From Plantago ovata (Eukaryota; Streptophyta; Magnoliopsida; Lamiales; Plantaginaceae): a stretch of 64,000 bases of DNA. Below, piece after piece: positions 11,441 to 24,400 of the stretch; within the stretch, counting starts at the first letter, position 1; each line of letters starts with the position of its first letter. Location of the stretch: assembly GCA_028274465.1 (NCBI GenBank), contig CM051458.1:20475566-20539565 (forward strand), read 5' to 3'. The notes under the pieces were generated by a model that did not search any database, had not been told where the DNA came from, and worked only from the letters and a program-made list of their open reading frames with translations. The position numbers and the translations under genes are program-made.

Positions 11441-12740
11441 AACCTTATAAATAGGAGATCCCTATAAATAATAATAGATGAGTACAATGAAACATGTTAA
11501 TTTTTAGGCATTAACGAAAACGAAAAATAGTATTTTTATGTAATACGTAGTATTTTTATATTATCTTGATAGTTTTAGTTTCTACTAGTATGTGCTTAAT
11601 TTCTTTTTTTGTTTTTTGTAATTTTATTTATCAAGTATTTTAATTTAAAAATATGTGATGTTATTATTTTTAATTAGTGGTGTTAAAATGAAATAAAGTA
11701 AAGAATGAGTTTAAAAAAGAAATGAGAAAAGAATAAAATAAAGAATGAGTTTAAAACAGAATGAGGAAATAAATTAAGTTGTGTGTTCTGTTGGGTTTCA
11801 ACTGCTGAAATAGTTGGTGGTGTTTGGATTCTGTTGAGTGGAAAGTCGATCTGGCAGGAGAGATAGTGTGTTTTGAGTTATGTTAGGTTCTAACTGCTAG
11901 AGATGACTTTATTAGCCTCCAATGTGGATCTATTTTATTATTTAGGAAATCAGTAATTTCGAAAATACATCTATCAACAAACCTATCTTTTAAATTAAGT
12001 ATTTATTAGTAGTATTATGAGAAGCTTTAGTTCTGCTAATGGAATCAAACTTCAAAGTTCCTTTAAGTTTCATCACACGTCTCTTTCCACGAATGTTCCA
12101 TCATGTATCAAATCTTTATGTGATTCTCTGTTCATAGTTTTTAGTTAGAGCTTAGAACAAGACGCCAAAAGAAGCATATTTTATTGTAATTATAAAAGTT
12201 GATTGGGAGTATATTGGAGTATATATGAAGAAAGTAGTGGTTATATATTAAAACCCCTCGACTTCATTAAATAATCTGATACAATGCACTATTCAGGTTT
12301 AAAACTAATCATAGTACTTGGTAACAACCCGTATCCTGTTATTTGGTGATTGGTGAAGGCTAATCATCACATAATTGGCACACAACATACCTAATCTTTG
12401 TTTCAACTCTAAAATGTCTTCTAAGTTGACCTTTGCTCAATAGGAACTAGGAAGGGTGAAGGGTCTTTGCAAGAGCGTGTGAAATTATTGGAGACTTTCT
12501 AGTTCTAGCTTATGTGATTACCCTAATCCAACGTTAAGTGCCCTTGACTTAGAAAAGAGCATTAATACTATTAATACTAAAAGAGTACAAATGTTACAAT
12601 TCTCCGTTCATTTCACCTTATACCTTAAGTTCGATTTCATTAAATTCAGTTTAATTGAGTTCAAATCAGTTCAATTCAATTAGCTTCACATTTAATTAAT
12701 TAAAATGTATACTTCAAAGTTCAATTCAGGTTAATTTAGT
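11441..12740. other. Intergenic AT-rich DNA
   Basis: No gene or element is recognised. A third near-copy of the 15-bp target sequence (TAGATGAGTACAATGA) lies at about 11472-11488. Near 12600-12740 the sequence becomes a simple TTCAATTCAGTTTAATT-like repeat. Confidence 0.5.
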
Positions 12741-13345
12741 TCGCACAGGCCGTCCAAGTCGTCGTTAGTTCGTGGGCCAACAAGTCCATCAACCGGAAAC
12801 ATCAATAATAGTTCTTTTAGGTTATGGCAATATCTAGGGTTTCTAAAAAGTTCCTTGGAGATAAGGCGAGTAGATTCAGTTGTATTATTATTCGTTTACA
12901 GTTCTAATTATCGGAGCCTATTATGTCACATGGCACAACCCATTATTTACGCTTTTGATAAATAAAGAGATGTTTCCCCGAAAGTCTCATATTTTCCCCT
13001 CTTTTCTCATATGATTGCGATCTCTCTGTTTTCTGACGCCCCATCTTCTTCTGTCGTTGCTCCATTCATGTAAGAACAACCCTCTCTTCCCATTCTGAGC
13101 AGCCATTCCGATTCGCGGCTACAATTACATATCATAAGAGTGCGATCTTGTGTCAATTTCAAGATCCCGACACTTGACCTTAGAGCCTAGGTTATTGAAA
13201 AAAATGCAATGACGCTTCTGCAAGGAACGATGAGTGACTGACACAACTAGAAGAATCGATCGTGGAGTTGAGAAACTTCATGGATATGGTGATGAGAAGC
13301 CCAACAGTGACAAATCTGATGGAAATCTTTTTATCCCATTATTCA
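12740..13345 (+). mobile_element. Possible remnant of an LTR retrotransposon 5' end
   Basis: Around 13225-13340 one plus-strand frame reads like the coiled start of a gypsy gag (QLEESIVELRNFMDMVMRS). It is preceded by CTTAGAGCCTAGG-like leader sequence and an AT-rich stretch with AATAAA near 12960. I cannot define LTR edges. It is short, degraded and uncertain. Confidence 0.3.
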
Positions 13346-14193
13346 TGCAATTATGCTCATGCACTTCATGAATATATAGTAAATTCTTGTTTTGTAGGAT
13401 TTCATTGCTGGAAATAAGAATTGTGTTCGAACAATAACGATGAAGTAAGGGGGAAAGCTAATGTGACGAGATATAAAATGTTGCAAGTACATTTTTATTA
13501 CCGGAGATGGTCTAAAAGTAAATTGAAAATTATGCACTCGAAGAGGCCTTGAAGTTTCTGTATTGTTGGGCTAACAATCCTATCATTCGATTATTCTCAG
13601 ATAAGATTTTCTTCAACATTCTCTCTAACATCCTCTTCAACGAGCCTGTGAAGGATCTACGCATGAAACTTATTTAATATGTGTTAATCCCTAACAAGAT
13701 CTCATCTGGGTTATTCTCACTCTCTATTTCATACTTGAAGCAAAAGATGACTTTGTAAAACTTCAGGGGTCATGTTGTAATTCGCTTTCATCAAAAGATC
13801 AGACTCTTTGTTCACTCGGTCACGACGAGTCATGAGAGTAGCAACACATGATAACTAGAAGATGAAGAGGAAAGAGTAATTAAAGAGGGTAAAAAAGTAT
13901 CACATCTTGTACTGACTGAAAGAACATCTATCAACACACTGGGTTATCTTTCTCGTGTACAAAATTCACTTAAACGTGGGGAAGGATCAGCTCCTACATT
14001 GGAAGCTTTTTTCGACCGCAAGATTTCCTCTGCCAGGCAAAATTTCGATCGTCTTCTCCTGTTTTAATCTTCGGCAAGTCCACCTTCAGCTTTTCACACT
14101 GAAAAATGTTCACGGTGAGAGTTGGAACTCGAAATACAGAATTACGAATTCAAGGAAATGCCAAGCAGTTTGTAGAATCGGGTTTCATAAGTC
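13346..14193. other. Intergenic, downstream of the HHL1-like gene
   Basis: Non-coding DNA that should include the 3' UTR of the minus-strand gene ending at 14194. No element, RNA gene or convincing ORF is seen. Confidence 0.45.
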
Positions 14194-16424
14194 TTACGGG
14201 GATTTCTCCTTGGTCTCTTGTTTCAAATCTTCCTCGGGGGATTCTGTTTCTGTGCTTAAGAATGAGATCTTCCCAAATGATTCTTTGGCATTGCCGAAGA
14301 AGTCCTTCACTTGATCAAAAACTGTTTTGAGTTCATCCGGTCCTGGGAGCTGAAAAAATGGCAACAGATGTAGATAAGTCGGTAACAACGAATCATAAGA
14401 GGAAAACTGGTATGTGCAACAACGATCATGGCGTTGTTGTTACCTCAATGACATCATTCGCAGCTAATGCACCTCTTACATTGTTACCTTCCTGCATCCG
14501 GGCACAGATAATATATTAAAAGGAAATAGATCCCAATTTAGAATTATTATCTGAGAATCAGAAGAGGAAGAGTAAGAAGATGAGAAACATTACAACAAGT
14601 TTGTAGCCATATTTGAACTCTGTAGCTGAACGCAGCACACGAAATTGTTTCTGAGCCATCTTCTGAATTTCCTTTTCATCCTGTTTCAGTCGAATATAAC
14701 ACCAAAGATTCAACTCGGAGAATGTTATAATGGTGCTGATACGAACAGTTAGTTTTTCATTTTGTAAAACTTTATTGTCAGTCAATGATCACAATAGTTG
14801 TCTGGTTGATCAAGCACATGTATGTTTCACAGTTCAGAGAATCTAAGCACTATTACTATTATGTACTTCATGAGGTATTTAACCCTAAGAACAGGCTTAC
14901 CATGTTGAATGAAACTAGAAAAGTTGAAGGAAATTGAAATGCAAAGGACATCTTCCATCATAGAAGCAAGTGGCCATAGAAATCTTTGGTTCTCATGTAG
15001 CTTCAATAGCTCAAGCAGTGAAATTATGCTAAGCATCTTTGATCAACAGAGGATTGATAAGAAGATGCTCAAACATTCATTCATTGGTAGTTTAAAAATA
15101 CTAGTAAAACCAAAAGTATTTCACAGAAAGAAAAGTAATCCTACTCGTAGTCCATGTACATATATACGGAAGGCCAAGAACAGCGTAATGTTATCCGCGT
15201 GCGACACCGACAACAATTAGCAATAAAAAAACTCACCCTATAAATGACTGCTGCAAGATTCCTAGCCAGAGTATCTTTGTAAATGTACTTCCCCAGAAAA
15301 TTGTCTTTGGCAGCGACCATGATTTTCGCAGTTGTACCTCCTGTTACAATATTGAGAGGGTACCAAAGATAAACCTGAAACAGAATGAATAGGCCAGTTT
15401 AAAATCAATCTCACAAAAGCATGCATCAATCCTGAGCATGAGCTTATACTAGCTAGTAGCTCAATAATACTCAAGATCCTGACTCAATTGGGCATAGTTC
15501 TCAACTACTTTAGTATGATGCCAGTAATATCAATGTGTAATCGCATAAACAGAACAGTATACTTCACAAGATTACTACAATACTCAAACTTCACTATCAG
15601 ATTCAAGTATAGGAAAGCCCTTCCCCTTTCATGCCACACGCACAACTCATTATTCCCCTTAGCTACCACTTGACTAGTTCTAAAATTTCAAAGCATGTAA
15701 TCCTCAACAATAAAACTTATAGGCCACAGAAAGACCTGGTCTTTCCCCATAAGCAAAATCCCTAAATGTTCAAAAGAATGATCACTTAACCCCCCCCCCC
15801 CAGAAAAACAAAAGCAGCACATGAACCTTTAATATTAAAAATACTATGACTTTTGTAGAGAACACTATGTGGAAGCATCTAAAATCAAAGTGAAACATCA
15901 TGCCACACAAACGGTCAGTTCCGCAATCCCACACTATTACTAATATTCTTTTAAGTATCCTGTGTTAAGATAATAAACTGAACTCAACATATTCCAAGCC
16001 TACACAATTTCACAGGTTTATATTGACAGTATGATGTCCAAATTCTAATACATTTGGTGAAATTACCAAAGCAACCACAAATTTACTCTACCGTGTTAAA
16101 ACAGATGGGGAGAAAGAGATAGAGAAAAGTACTGACATTAGCCATGCGGATAAAAATGACAAATTTGGGGTTTCCATCATCTTCAAGCTTGGGAATAGGC
16201 GGTGGAGGAGCACGCTGATACTGTCTTGCTGCCATGCCTTTCTTGCCTTTAGCTTCAACTACAAGCAGACTTTGCTTCTTCTGCTGCTGTTGGTGGTGGT
16301 GATGATAAAGTTTCTTTGTGCTTGTAGAGTACAGTGAGTGTCTGGTGAGTGAATCTTCATGACTTCTTCCATTTGATGCCAGAGGTAATCTAACCAGTGG
16401 ATTCAGAGACATGGAAACCTCCAT
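14194..16424 (-). CDS. HHL1: HHL1-like chloroplast thylakoid protein of photosystem II protection
   Basis: Five exons: 16424-16137, 15374-15237, 14680-14594, 14491-14444 and 14349-14194. These are 96, 46, 29, 16 and 51 codons, 238 residues in all. All introns are GT-AG and phase 0. The start MEVSMSLNPLVRLPL and the segments EAKGKKGMAARQ, DDGNPKFVIFIRMANV and YLWYPLNIVTGGTTAKI match my memory of Arabidopsis HYPERSENSITIVE TO HIGH LIGHT 1. That protein works with LQY1 in protection and repair of photosystem II. The first 55 or so residues are Ser/Arg-rich and end in His and Gln runs, which fits a chloroplast transit peptide. The Tyr-Leu-Trp to Gly-Gly stretch at residues 97-115 may be membrane-associated. 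The C-terminus is charged. The gene looks intact. Intron 1 is 762 nt and contains a 12-C run. Confidence 0.92.
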
Positions 16425-17221
16425 TTTTTGCTCTGAATTCTTGAAACCTTTGCTTTCTTGGCAGATTCTTTAACTCTGTTTTTTGGTGTCTCCTTGGCTT
16501 CAACTTATCCACAAGTTTTCAGTATCCCTGCCCTTTTTTCTTTTCTTTTCTTTCATCTGTTCATATATTCCAGGTAAGTTACACGTGGCAGGTCACAATT
16601 ATACAGCTTATCTGAACCACATAATTTTGGCCTCTCAACGACCCCGTTATTTCTCTAAGAAATCTGATTATCTTGTTACTTATACATCTTATTCGTGGCA
16701 TAACAAATACCAAGAGACCGCTGAATTCATGTAAAGGAACACAAAATACCTCTCTATAATATGTAAATCTAATTTGTTTAATTGTCTGTAAGACCAGAGT
16801 TAACCTTACAGATTAGGACAAGAAGATAATCATGTAAGCAAAGAATTATTGATCATGTACAAAAAGAACAGCTCATTGTCCAAAAGAATAAACAATAATA
16901 CAACAATTTATACAAATGATGTGTTCCGCTTGGAATCAGGAAAAGCCAGATACACGAATTTGCACAAACCAAAATGCTTCAAACTTCAAAGGACCCAAAA
17001 CTATCTATCTATATTACAGAAAAGAAAAGAATCGGAGGGAGAGAGAGACCAAGAAAACGTACTAGTACAATTTTTACAACAAGGTCTGCACGAAACCTCG
17101 GGGCCTTCTACAGCGTTGCCGATGAGCAAAACTGCATAATTTACTCTCCAATATATACTTACCATGATGTTACGGCAGAGACCTAATCTCATTCTGGAGT
17201 AACTAACTAGTCCGTGGTATC
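16425..17221. other. Intergenic between the HHL1-like and CXE16-like genes
   Basis: About 800 bp. It must hold the 5' UTR and promoter of the HHL1-like gene, with pyrimidine-rich sequence near 16460-16560, and the 3' UTR of the esterase gene. No element or RNA gene is seen. Confidence 0.5.
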
Positions 17222-19516
17222 TCAGTAAGAGAACTCATTCCCTCTAAGAGATATGTGCTTTTTCATCCAAATAGCAATATCTTCAGAGCAAGCTATAGCT
17301 TGCGGCGTGTGCAGGAGCATGTCAAGCGTTGCGAATTCATGTATGGTGTCCTTATAATCAAGAACAGGGGCATCTACATTAACTTTTCGAAGCTCCTCTG
17401 AGTAAGCAATAGCACGATCACGCATCAAATCATGTTCAGCTATAATCGTGAGGGTCGGTGGCATGTACTTTAGGGGCACTCGTCTCTCAGGGTTTAGAGG
17501 GTTGCTAGCTAGGCAGTCCAAATTGAAGTCTTTCTCCGGTAAGAAGAGTTTCCATGCAACCAGAGACAGATATTTGTCATAGAGATAGGAGTTGCTTAGT
17601 TTAATCTCTGAACGTGTTGGAGTGCTTCCAATGAAAAAAGGGCACATGAGAACTTGAGCTACGACTCGTATGGGGTCCAAACGTTTGCCTGCCTCAACCG
17701 AGTATTGTGCAACATGGTTAGCTATATTTGCACCACAGCTGACTCCAAGAAGAACGCACCTGCAGGAATAATAGCACGATGAGTTACTCTACAACAAAGA
17801 TGATATAAGTCATTCACTTTGCTAAAAAGTAAAAACAACTCCGAAATTTACTTAGAAGACAGTAATAAAAATGCAAGCTCATGTTAAGCCTAAGATTAGC
17901 AATGTCAATAACAGACACTAGAGACCATACAAATACGTCGAGAGATTTTGACAGACAGAACTATACAATTTATGGCGGAAGAGAGCAAAAAGGAGTAAGC
18001 CATTGAGCAATTCGCAGTGATAACCAAAGCATACTTCAAAACTGTGCATATTATTCAAAACTAATCATGATTTTTCCATAACTCATAGTAATGTAAACTC
18101 CATGCAGCGCAAATGGATAGATATCCTCTATATAAGAAAGAACAACGTCCAGTAAATTTCATGGGGATGAGAAGGACACCTATGCAAAATCATACCAAAG
18201 AAGCAAGAAGTGTAAACATAAATCACGTGATCACTAACATAAAGGTAGCGCTTCATTTAGTACACTAATTCTTTAGTACCACTACATTCCTACAATATGG
18301 GAAATCCTCAGGTAAATATTCAGTATGTACCAACTTCAAGATATAACGAATTCGAAGGAAGCATAAAACTAATGCATGATGCAAACCTTCATTCATCCTT
18401 CCTAACATTAGAAATGCAGTTTAACATTGTTCCACAGGCCACACAAAAAATATGAGCATGACTACCTGAACTGAAACCTTTATTTTTCCTTTGTAGCACT
18501 ACAAATGCAGTTCAACAACGGTCAAAGGCACACACTAACAATAAATTCGGCTAGTTTAGTTGCAGAAGCCTGAAGATATGGTCCTAAGATCTTAACAAAC
18601 CTCAATTGAGCTATTCACTTTATGACAAATGACAAATGACAGATGAGAGAAGCTAAGTAAAGGCGCAAAATGAGCAACTCAATAAAGTAGCTCCAATTCA
18701 CATTCAAGAACTACTCTTTTGATCTGACATTAATCATGATCACACTTGACACAAAATAAAGCATTTGGCAGTTCCATTCAAAGCTTAAATCCTTCATTTC
18801 GAAAAACCAAACTGAATTTTACCTAGATAGATCACCATGAGCTGCCAACCACGGCTCAACCATTGCGGACCCAAATCCATGAACAATATGTCTCCTCCCA
18901 TCACCTAAACCTTCACCTCCACCTCCACCAACACTATCATCTTGATCCATCGACCAATTACACTCCGCCAAATTCGCTTGCTTCCCCAACCAATTCAACA
19001 CCTTCACCCCATCCTCAAATGCAGCCGGATACCTACTCTCCGGCGCCAACCTATACCCACCGCCACGACCACCGCATCGCACATCTTAGCCACCCTCCTA
19101 CAAAACAAATCATTCCCTGCCGTGTCACTTCCCCCACTCACCCACCCCCCTCCATGAAACTGCAATATCACCGGCAACTTCCGACAATTCCTCCCCTTCT
19201 TATCCGGCAAATAGCCCCCATAACCAACTTTTTTCGAAGGAGCCCTAACTCTAAGACTCGGTACCGATTTAGGCGAAACTAGGGCAGAATCAGGGAGGAA
19301 AATCCTCACCGACAGAGAGCTCATTGGATCTAGATGGAGATCCTTGGTGGCAACTCCTTCATCGGAGAAGCTAGGGTTTGCGGCAGCGATGATTTCATCG
19401 GGGCGAGTAACGACGCCGTATGTGGAGAGGTTGTGCGATTCGGATAAGATCTGTAACTTCCGTTTGAGGAGGAACTTGAGCAATACGCAATAGAGCTTGA
19501 CTGTTACGGACGGCAT
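17222..19516 (-). CDS. CXE16: CXE16-like carboxylesterase (alpha/beta hydrolase), with one apparent frameshift
   Basis: Two exons, 19516-18823 and 17759-17222, with a 1063-nt GT-AG intron that splits an Arg codon. The protein belongs to the plant carboxylesterase/GID1-related hydrolases. The oxyanion motif HGGGW is at residues 121-125. The nucleophile is Ser239 in GVSCGAN. The likely acid is Asp342 (AEHD) and the likely base His372 (IHEF). The ends MPSVTVKLY and RGNEFSY and the segment CRKLPVILQFHGGGW match my memory of Arabidopsis CXE16. The substrate is unknown; esters of small molecules are the family norm. At plus-strand 19056-19058 (CCC) the frame jumps between VVVAVG and YRLAPESRYP. One more base there would keep the conserved VAVGYRLAPE and give 410 residues. 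This is either a consensus error or a recent lesion. Confidence 0.92.
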
Positions 19517-20152
19517 GTCCGATGAACTAGCATAGATAAATGGATAATTAGGTCTGCGCGTTGTGAAGGGGAAGAGAAAGAAAAAACAGAGTTTGAAGTT
19601 TTGGTTGGAGATTGAAAAGTAGAAAGAGACTGGTTCAATTCATAGAATTCAATTCAGCTCAATTTTCAAACAGCAAGCAAAGCAAGGTTCTAGAAAGAAA
19701 GATGATGAATTGATGATGAACAAGCTGGACTTCTGGAGTATGCATTGCCTGGTTGTACCTTTGGGGGTTTCAATAGCTGGCACCTTCTAACTGTTGGTCA
19801 GAACCAAATGAAACACTATGAGGCTGTTGGCTGTGTCATAGCCAAAACGTTTTAAAACGTATAAAACGTTAGGCTGTTTGTCTCTATTTTAACGCCTATA
19901 GTTTTACCGTTCATGTTTTAATAAATTTTACCTTTTTTTTTATCCAATTCATTTCTATCTCTAGCCTATAATCCAATAAAATCTCCACCCTTCGTTTTTT
20001 ACACTCATCCTCCATATCCATATCATCTATACCCTCCATTCTACTCAATTTCCATAGCTGGTACCAAACAAAAAACATTCTTTTTTAATCATCATTATTA
20101 CCCTACCCTATACATCTATTTTCTTCTAGCCTTCCGTATTGTACCTAGGACG
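19517..20152. other. Esterase gene upstream region
   Basis: Presumed promoter and 5' UTR of the minus-strand CXE16-like gene, purine-rich on the plus strand at about 19565-19640. Around 19845-19880 there are three AAAACGT-type repeats that may belong to a small unrecognised element. Nothing else is called. Confidence 0.45.
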
Positions 20153-21140
20153 TGAGGTATTATAACTTAGTAAGAGGGGGGTTAGTGCCACAAGCCGGCT
20201 TATCAATGATCAAGCCTGAGGGATGACTTTACGTGTAGGGAGTTGGTATGATTCCTTAGTAAATGTAGAGTGAGAAAGTAGAGTGATGGGATGTGGTGAT
20301 GACTTAATGGTTGAGTAGTTGAATGGTTGGTACCTTGAATGGGGTGAGCCCCTATTTATACTAGCAATAGAATATTGACTGAGCTCCTAGGAGAGTGACA
20401 AGTGTCCGGTCCGGATTGAGCCTCCATTAGGCTTAGGCTCATTAAGACTAGCCCATGGGCTTTGGCCCAGGCCTATTGCTAGAGCTAGCAGGGGCAAAGT
20501 GGTCCATTCGGGTGCCAGAAGGCTAGTAGGGCGTGTGTCGCCTTGGTACCGTCAAAGGACGGGGTAGTAGGACACACCTTAAGCTCCTACGGTCCGAGGA
20601 CCACCTTTTCCTCTGGACCAAAACTTAGGCTATTTCGCTCTTCCTTGTCGGAAGGAGAACCGCTACAGTCCGAAGACCACCTTTTCCTCTGGACCAGGAC
20701 TTAAGGCTATTTAGCTCTTCCATGTCGGAAGGAGAGCAGCTACGGTCCGAGAACCACCTTTTCTCCTAGATCAGGACTTAGGCTATTTAGCTCTTCCTTG
20801 TCGGAAGGAGAGCCGCTACGGTCCGAGGACCACCTTTTCCTCTGGACCAGGATTTAGGCTATTTAGCTCTTCCTTGTCGGAAGGTGAGTCGCTACGGTTC
20901 GAGGACCACCTTTTCCTTTGGACCAGGACTTAGGCTATTTAGCAGCTCTTCCTTGTCGGAAGGAGAGCCGCTACGGTCCGAGGACCACCTTTTTCTCTAG
21001 ACCAGGACTTAGGCTATTTTGCCTAATCTCTTGCTGGGAGGACTATGGCGGTGGGTAGTAGGACCCTTTTATCGTGGTCGGCCCCTGACGCCCTAGTATG
21101 CTCTTAGGCGCCCTTAGGGGTTGGACATATTTCGACACCA
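20153..21140 (-). repeat. 3' LTR of the Tat-lineage gypsy element (left edge approximate)
   Basis: Read on the minus strand it starts TGGTGTCGAAATATGTCC at 21140, directly after a purine tract (AAACTAGGGGGAAATATGT on the minus strand, 21141-21159). A TATAAATA box lies on the minus strand near 20353-20360. U3 therefore covers about 21140-20390 and holds the tandem array. The left end at TGAGGTATTATAAC (20153) is a best guess. Confidence 0.6.
20587..21026. repeat. Tandem array, six units of about 76-79 bp
   Basis: Units start with CTACGGTCCGAGGACCACC-like sequence at 20587, 20663, 20740, 20816, 20892 and 20971. Each continues through CTCTGGACCAGGACTTAGG and ends with CTTCCTTGTCGGAAGGAGA. Each unit carries two short inverted repeats (GGTCC..GGACC and TTCC..GGAA). 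The array lies in the U3 of the Tat LTR. Confidence 0.92.
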
Positions 21141-21474
21141 ACATATTTCCCCCTAGTTTCCAAGTATCTTAGTAGAAGATAGTTGTGCAACTATTAAGTT
21201 CAAGTAGGACTTCTCTTCAATTTTGAAGTATTGTCTGATGTATGGGTGCAAAACGTTTTTCCTTGCGACCTGTATGGTTTTCATAATCTTTTCCTCCTCC
21301 TATCTCTCCCTCCCTCCTTTTTAAGGTGCGAGTAGACGGTACTCGGAGCATAAAAAGAGGTATTTGTATGAGAGAGATTTGATCCGGGTAAGCTTATGTA
21401 ATTGCATAGGGGTCAAGGAGTGACTTTGGCGTCCGAGGAGCGATATAACGTCCTAGGAGTATGTGTCCGGAGAC

Positions 21475-24400
21475 GTTCCTGTAAGAAATACGGTCAGAGT
21501 TACCCCTAGGGTACGCAGCGGAATTTCAAAATTTTCTTGATCCAATCTAGGAAGTTTGGTCCGGTCAAAATTTGCTTCTCTAAGACAGCACGGAGCGAGA
21601 TACTCGCCATTTCGGTTTTTCAGGAGAAATAGTATAGAACGAAAATAATAAATCAACTATTGAAATACTATTTCTAAATACACAGTCAACATAACTAAAC
21701 AACAAGGTCCTTTAGCTGTTTAGCTCCCACTATTTTCACATATGCTTGCCCCCAAAACAAACATACGGGTAATGTCCAATAAGTTACCGTAGTGGCCAAG
21801 ATCCAAATCCATACTATGCTATACTCCAACGGGGGCTGGTCGCACAACATAATATGACCGGTAGGACTATCCAATTGCGTCACGCAACTCTTGGTTGTTA
21901 AATCTAATTTAACCCGATGCCCTACATATTGTACCTATCGAGGTCGCTAGATACAATATGCAGTAAGTCATAACCATAGGCTTACTCTAATCTGACGATC
22001 ACTGCGAGTCTGTAAGACGAGGTCGCCAATACAAGAAAACGCAATGAAAGTTCAAAATTAAAGCACCCTATGGAAAGCATCTCAGAAATACATACATATA
22101 TATATTTCTGTACTTATATTGGTTGGGGCTTGTCGCTTGAGGGTTGTTATCAGTCATCTACAAACTAATAAGGGCGCCGCTACCCATCATGCATGAGCGG
22201 TCTACACGTAATGGATGCCGCCTATCCATTCTAGTTCTAAACGCGGTCAAGCACATAATGGGTGCCGCCTACCCATACATAAAATATGCGATCCGACATA
22301 TAAGAGGACGCCGCCTACCCTCGCATGCATAGCGGTCGAACGGAAAGTAAAATACTTGGTATTTAAACATGCATTGTCAAACAATAGCATATCGAGCAAA
22401 CAAAACAAGTAGTAGCCTATGTGGATGCCAAATGACTTCATAATTTCATTATGAAAATTATAATCCCATACTTATAATCTATATGAAATAATTGAAAATT
22501 TGGACTAGATTGAAAAATAAAAAATTCTATTGACCAAGTAGCAATTTTCGAAAACTCGAAGGACTTAATTGTAATTTTTGAAACCTTGGAGGTGTTAAAT
22601 CTAAAATTCAAAAGTAGAAGGACTAATTTGCAATAAATAATAAATTGATAAATTACAAATAAGCCCTTTAACTTTATACTAATTAAATTTAACCCCTCTA
22701 GTAAAAAACAATTACAATTAAATCATATTTATATTCCAAATATAAAATTCAATCCTCAAAATTTTTAAAATTCGATTTTGGGTCCAACCCGAAAAAAAAA
22801 TATATATATATATTAAAATATGGACTGTCTCTATGACATATACACTATCAATCTCCCACTCTACGGCAAAGAATCAATTGCATTCACATATCTACAAAAT
22901 CATACAATATATATACGTGTATACGTAATCAATTAACCTCGCTCTGATACCATTGTAAGAAAATACGGTCAGAGTTACCCCTAGGATACGCAGCGGAATT
23001 TCAAAATTTTCTTAACATGCAGGTTAATTGATTATGTATATGCCGTATATATTTAAACACGTCAATTAGAAGATTAACCTTACTTCCAAAGCAGCTTCCA
23101 AGTCTTCGTAATAATCCGGTGTATCTTCTCCTTCGTCGAAGTCGAAGATATCTGCAATACTTTGATTATCTGCAAGACAATAAAAGTTAGTTTCCAGCTC
23201 CTAGAACCTCAACCTTGTTATTCACGGATGAACAGCCTATCGGAAAGAATGTTAGGATATTCTTTGTGTGACCAAGAAGATAGGGCGGCGATTCCTCCGG
23301 TAGGTGGCGCGCGAGTGTGGCTTATAGAGGAGGGGAGAGCTTTTATTTTCTCTAAGAAACTGGGTAGAATAATTCTCTAAGAATTGATTGTTCAGAATCA
23401 TGAAAAAGCTCTCTAATAGTCTACTATATATAGTAGTCAATAGAAGCCTAAAGCATGAACAATTAGACTTCGTAAAGGAATAAGAATCTAATTCTTATCG
23501 CACTAGGAAACCAATATCAAGTCTAGATTCATTCCCAATCAAATTAAAACTCAATTAGGAAAATCTAACTTATCCCTTGGACTTCTAATAGAGGAAGGAG
23601 TCGAACTCCTTCCCCTATCCAGCTCCTGCGCGCGCGCGCCTGTCCTACGGGAGATAGGTGGGTCCCAATTTTGGGACCCACTTATAGTTCTAAGGCAATT
23701 CAAACTCCAAGTAGATTTTGTCCATGTGCATATGTTAATTTTAAATTAACATATCCTTTCAAATCAAACCTCTATTATATTTCTAAAATATAATCTTTAA
23801 TTGTATTTACATAAAATACAATTAATTAGCCAATTCAATTAATAATTCCAAATTATTAATTGAGCCACTAAATATTACAATTAATTCCAAATTAATTATA
23901 ATCATCAATCACAATTAATTCCAAATTAATTGCGATTCCATCTTCAAGGATATTCGGATAAGCTGAATCACCACATAGTGTGACCCATAGGGCCTCATTG
24001 TATTAAGCAAGTCCTAGACTAGGCAAAATGGAATTCCTAGACGGTTCCATTTGCAATATTAATACATGAGGACGTTTGAGAGGTTTCTCAAATCAAACCC
24101 TTTCGTTGCGAAGTCTGTTGCGCTCAACGCGGCTATGGTAACGTCCCTTTCGTTGTGATGATAAAGTCCTGTAAGTCCAAAGGACGACTGGCATCACTTC
24201 GACAACTTACCAGTTCCCATAGACACTTCGGTGTAGAGTATACATCGATGGGAGTGTCCGGTGGGTACTTCTATTGTTCGATAATCCTTCTTCGAACAAC
24301 TATGCGCAGTTATGGGAACGTTTCTCGATTGTCCAACAATCTGTTCCGTGGTCGTGGGATCGCCTCACACTTGCTCCAACAAGTATAACCTCCACGCATA

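Noticed and set aside
13955-14330. Plus-strand frames near the end of the HHL1-like gene
   Set aside because: They overlap the real last exon on the other strand and show no domain.
14827-15220. Frames between HHL1-like exons 2 and 3
   Set aside because: They lie in a GT-AG intron and show no similarity to anything known to me.
18863-19282. Plus-strand His/Pro-rich frame
   Set aside because: Shadow of CXE16-like exon 1 on the opposite strand.
19840-19930. AAAACGT repeats as a MITE
   Set aside because: No clear inverted ends or target duplication could be set.
20587-21026. Regularly spaced repeats as a CRISPR array
   Set aside because: Units are head-to-tail without unique spacers, in a plant LTR; this is an ordinary tandem repeat.
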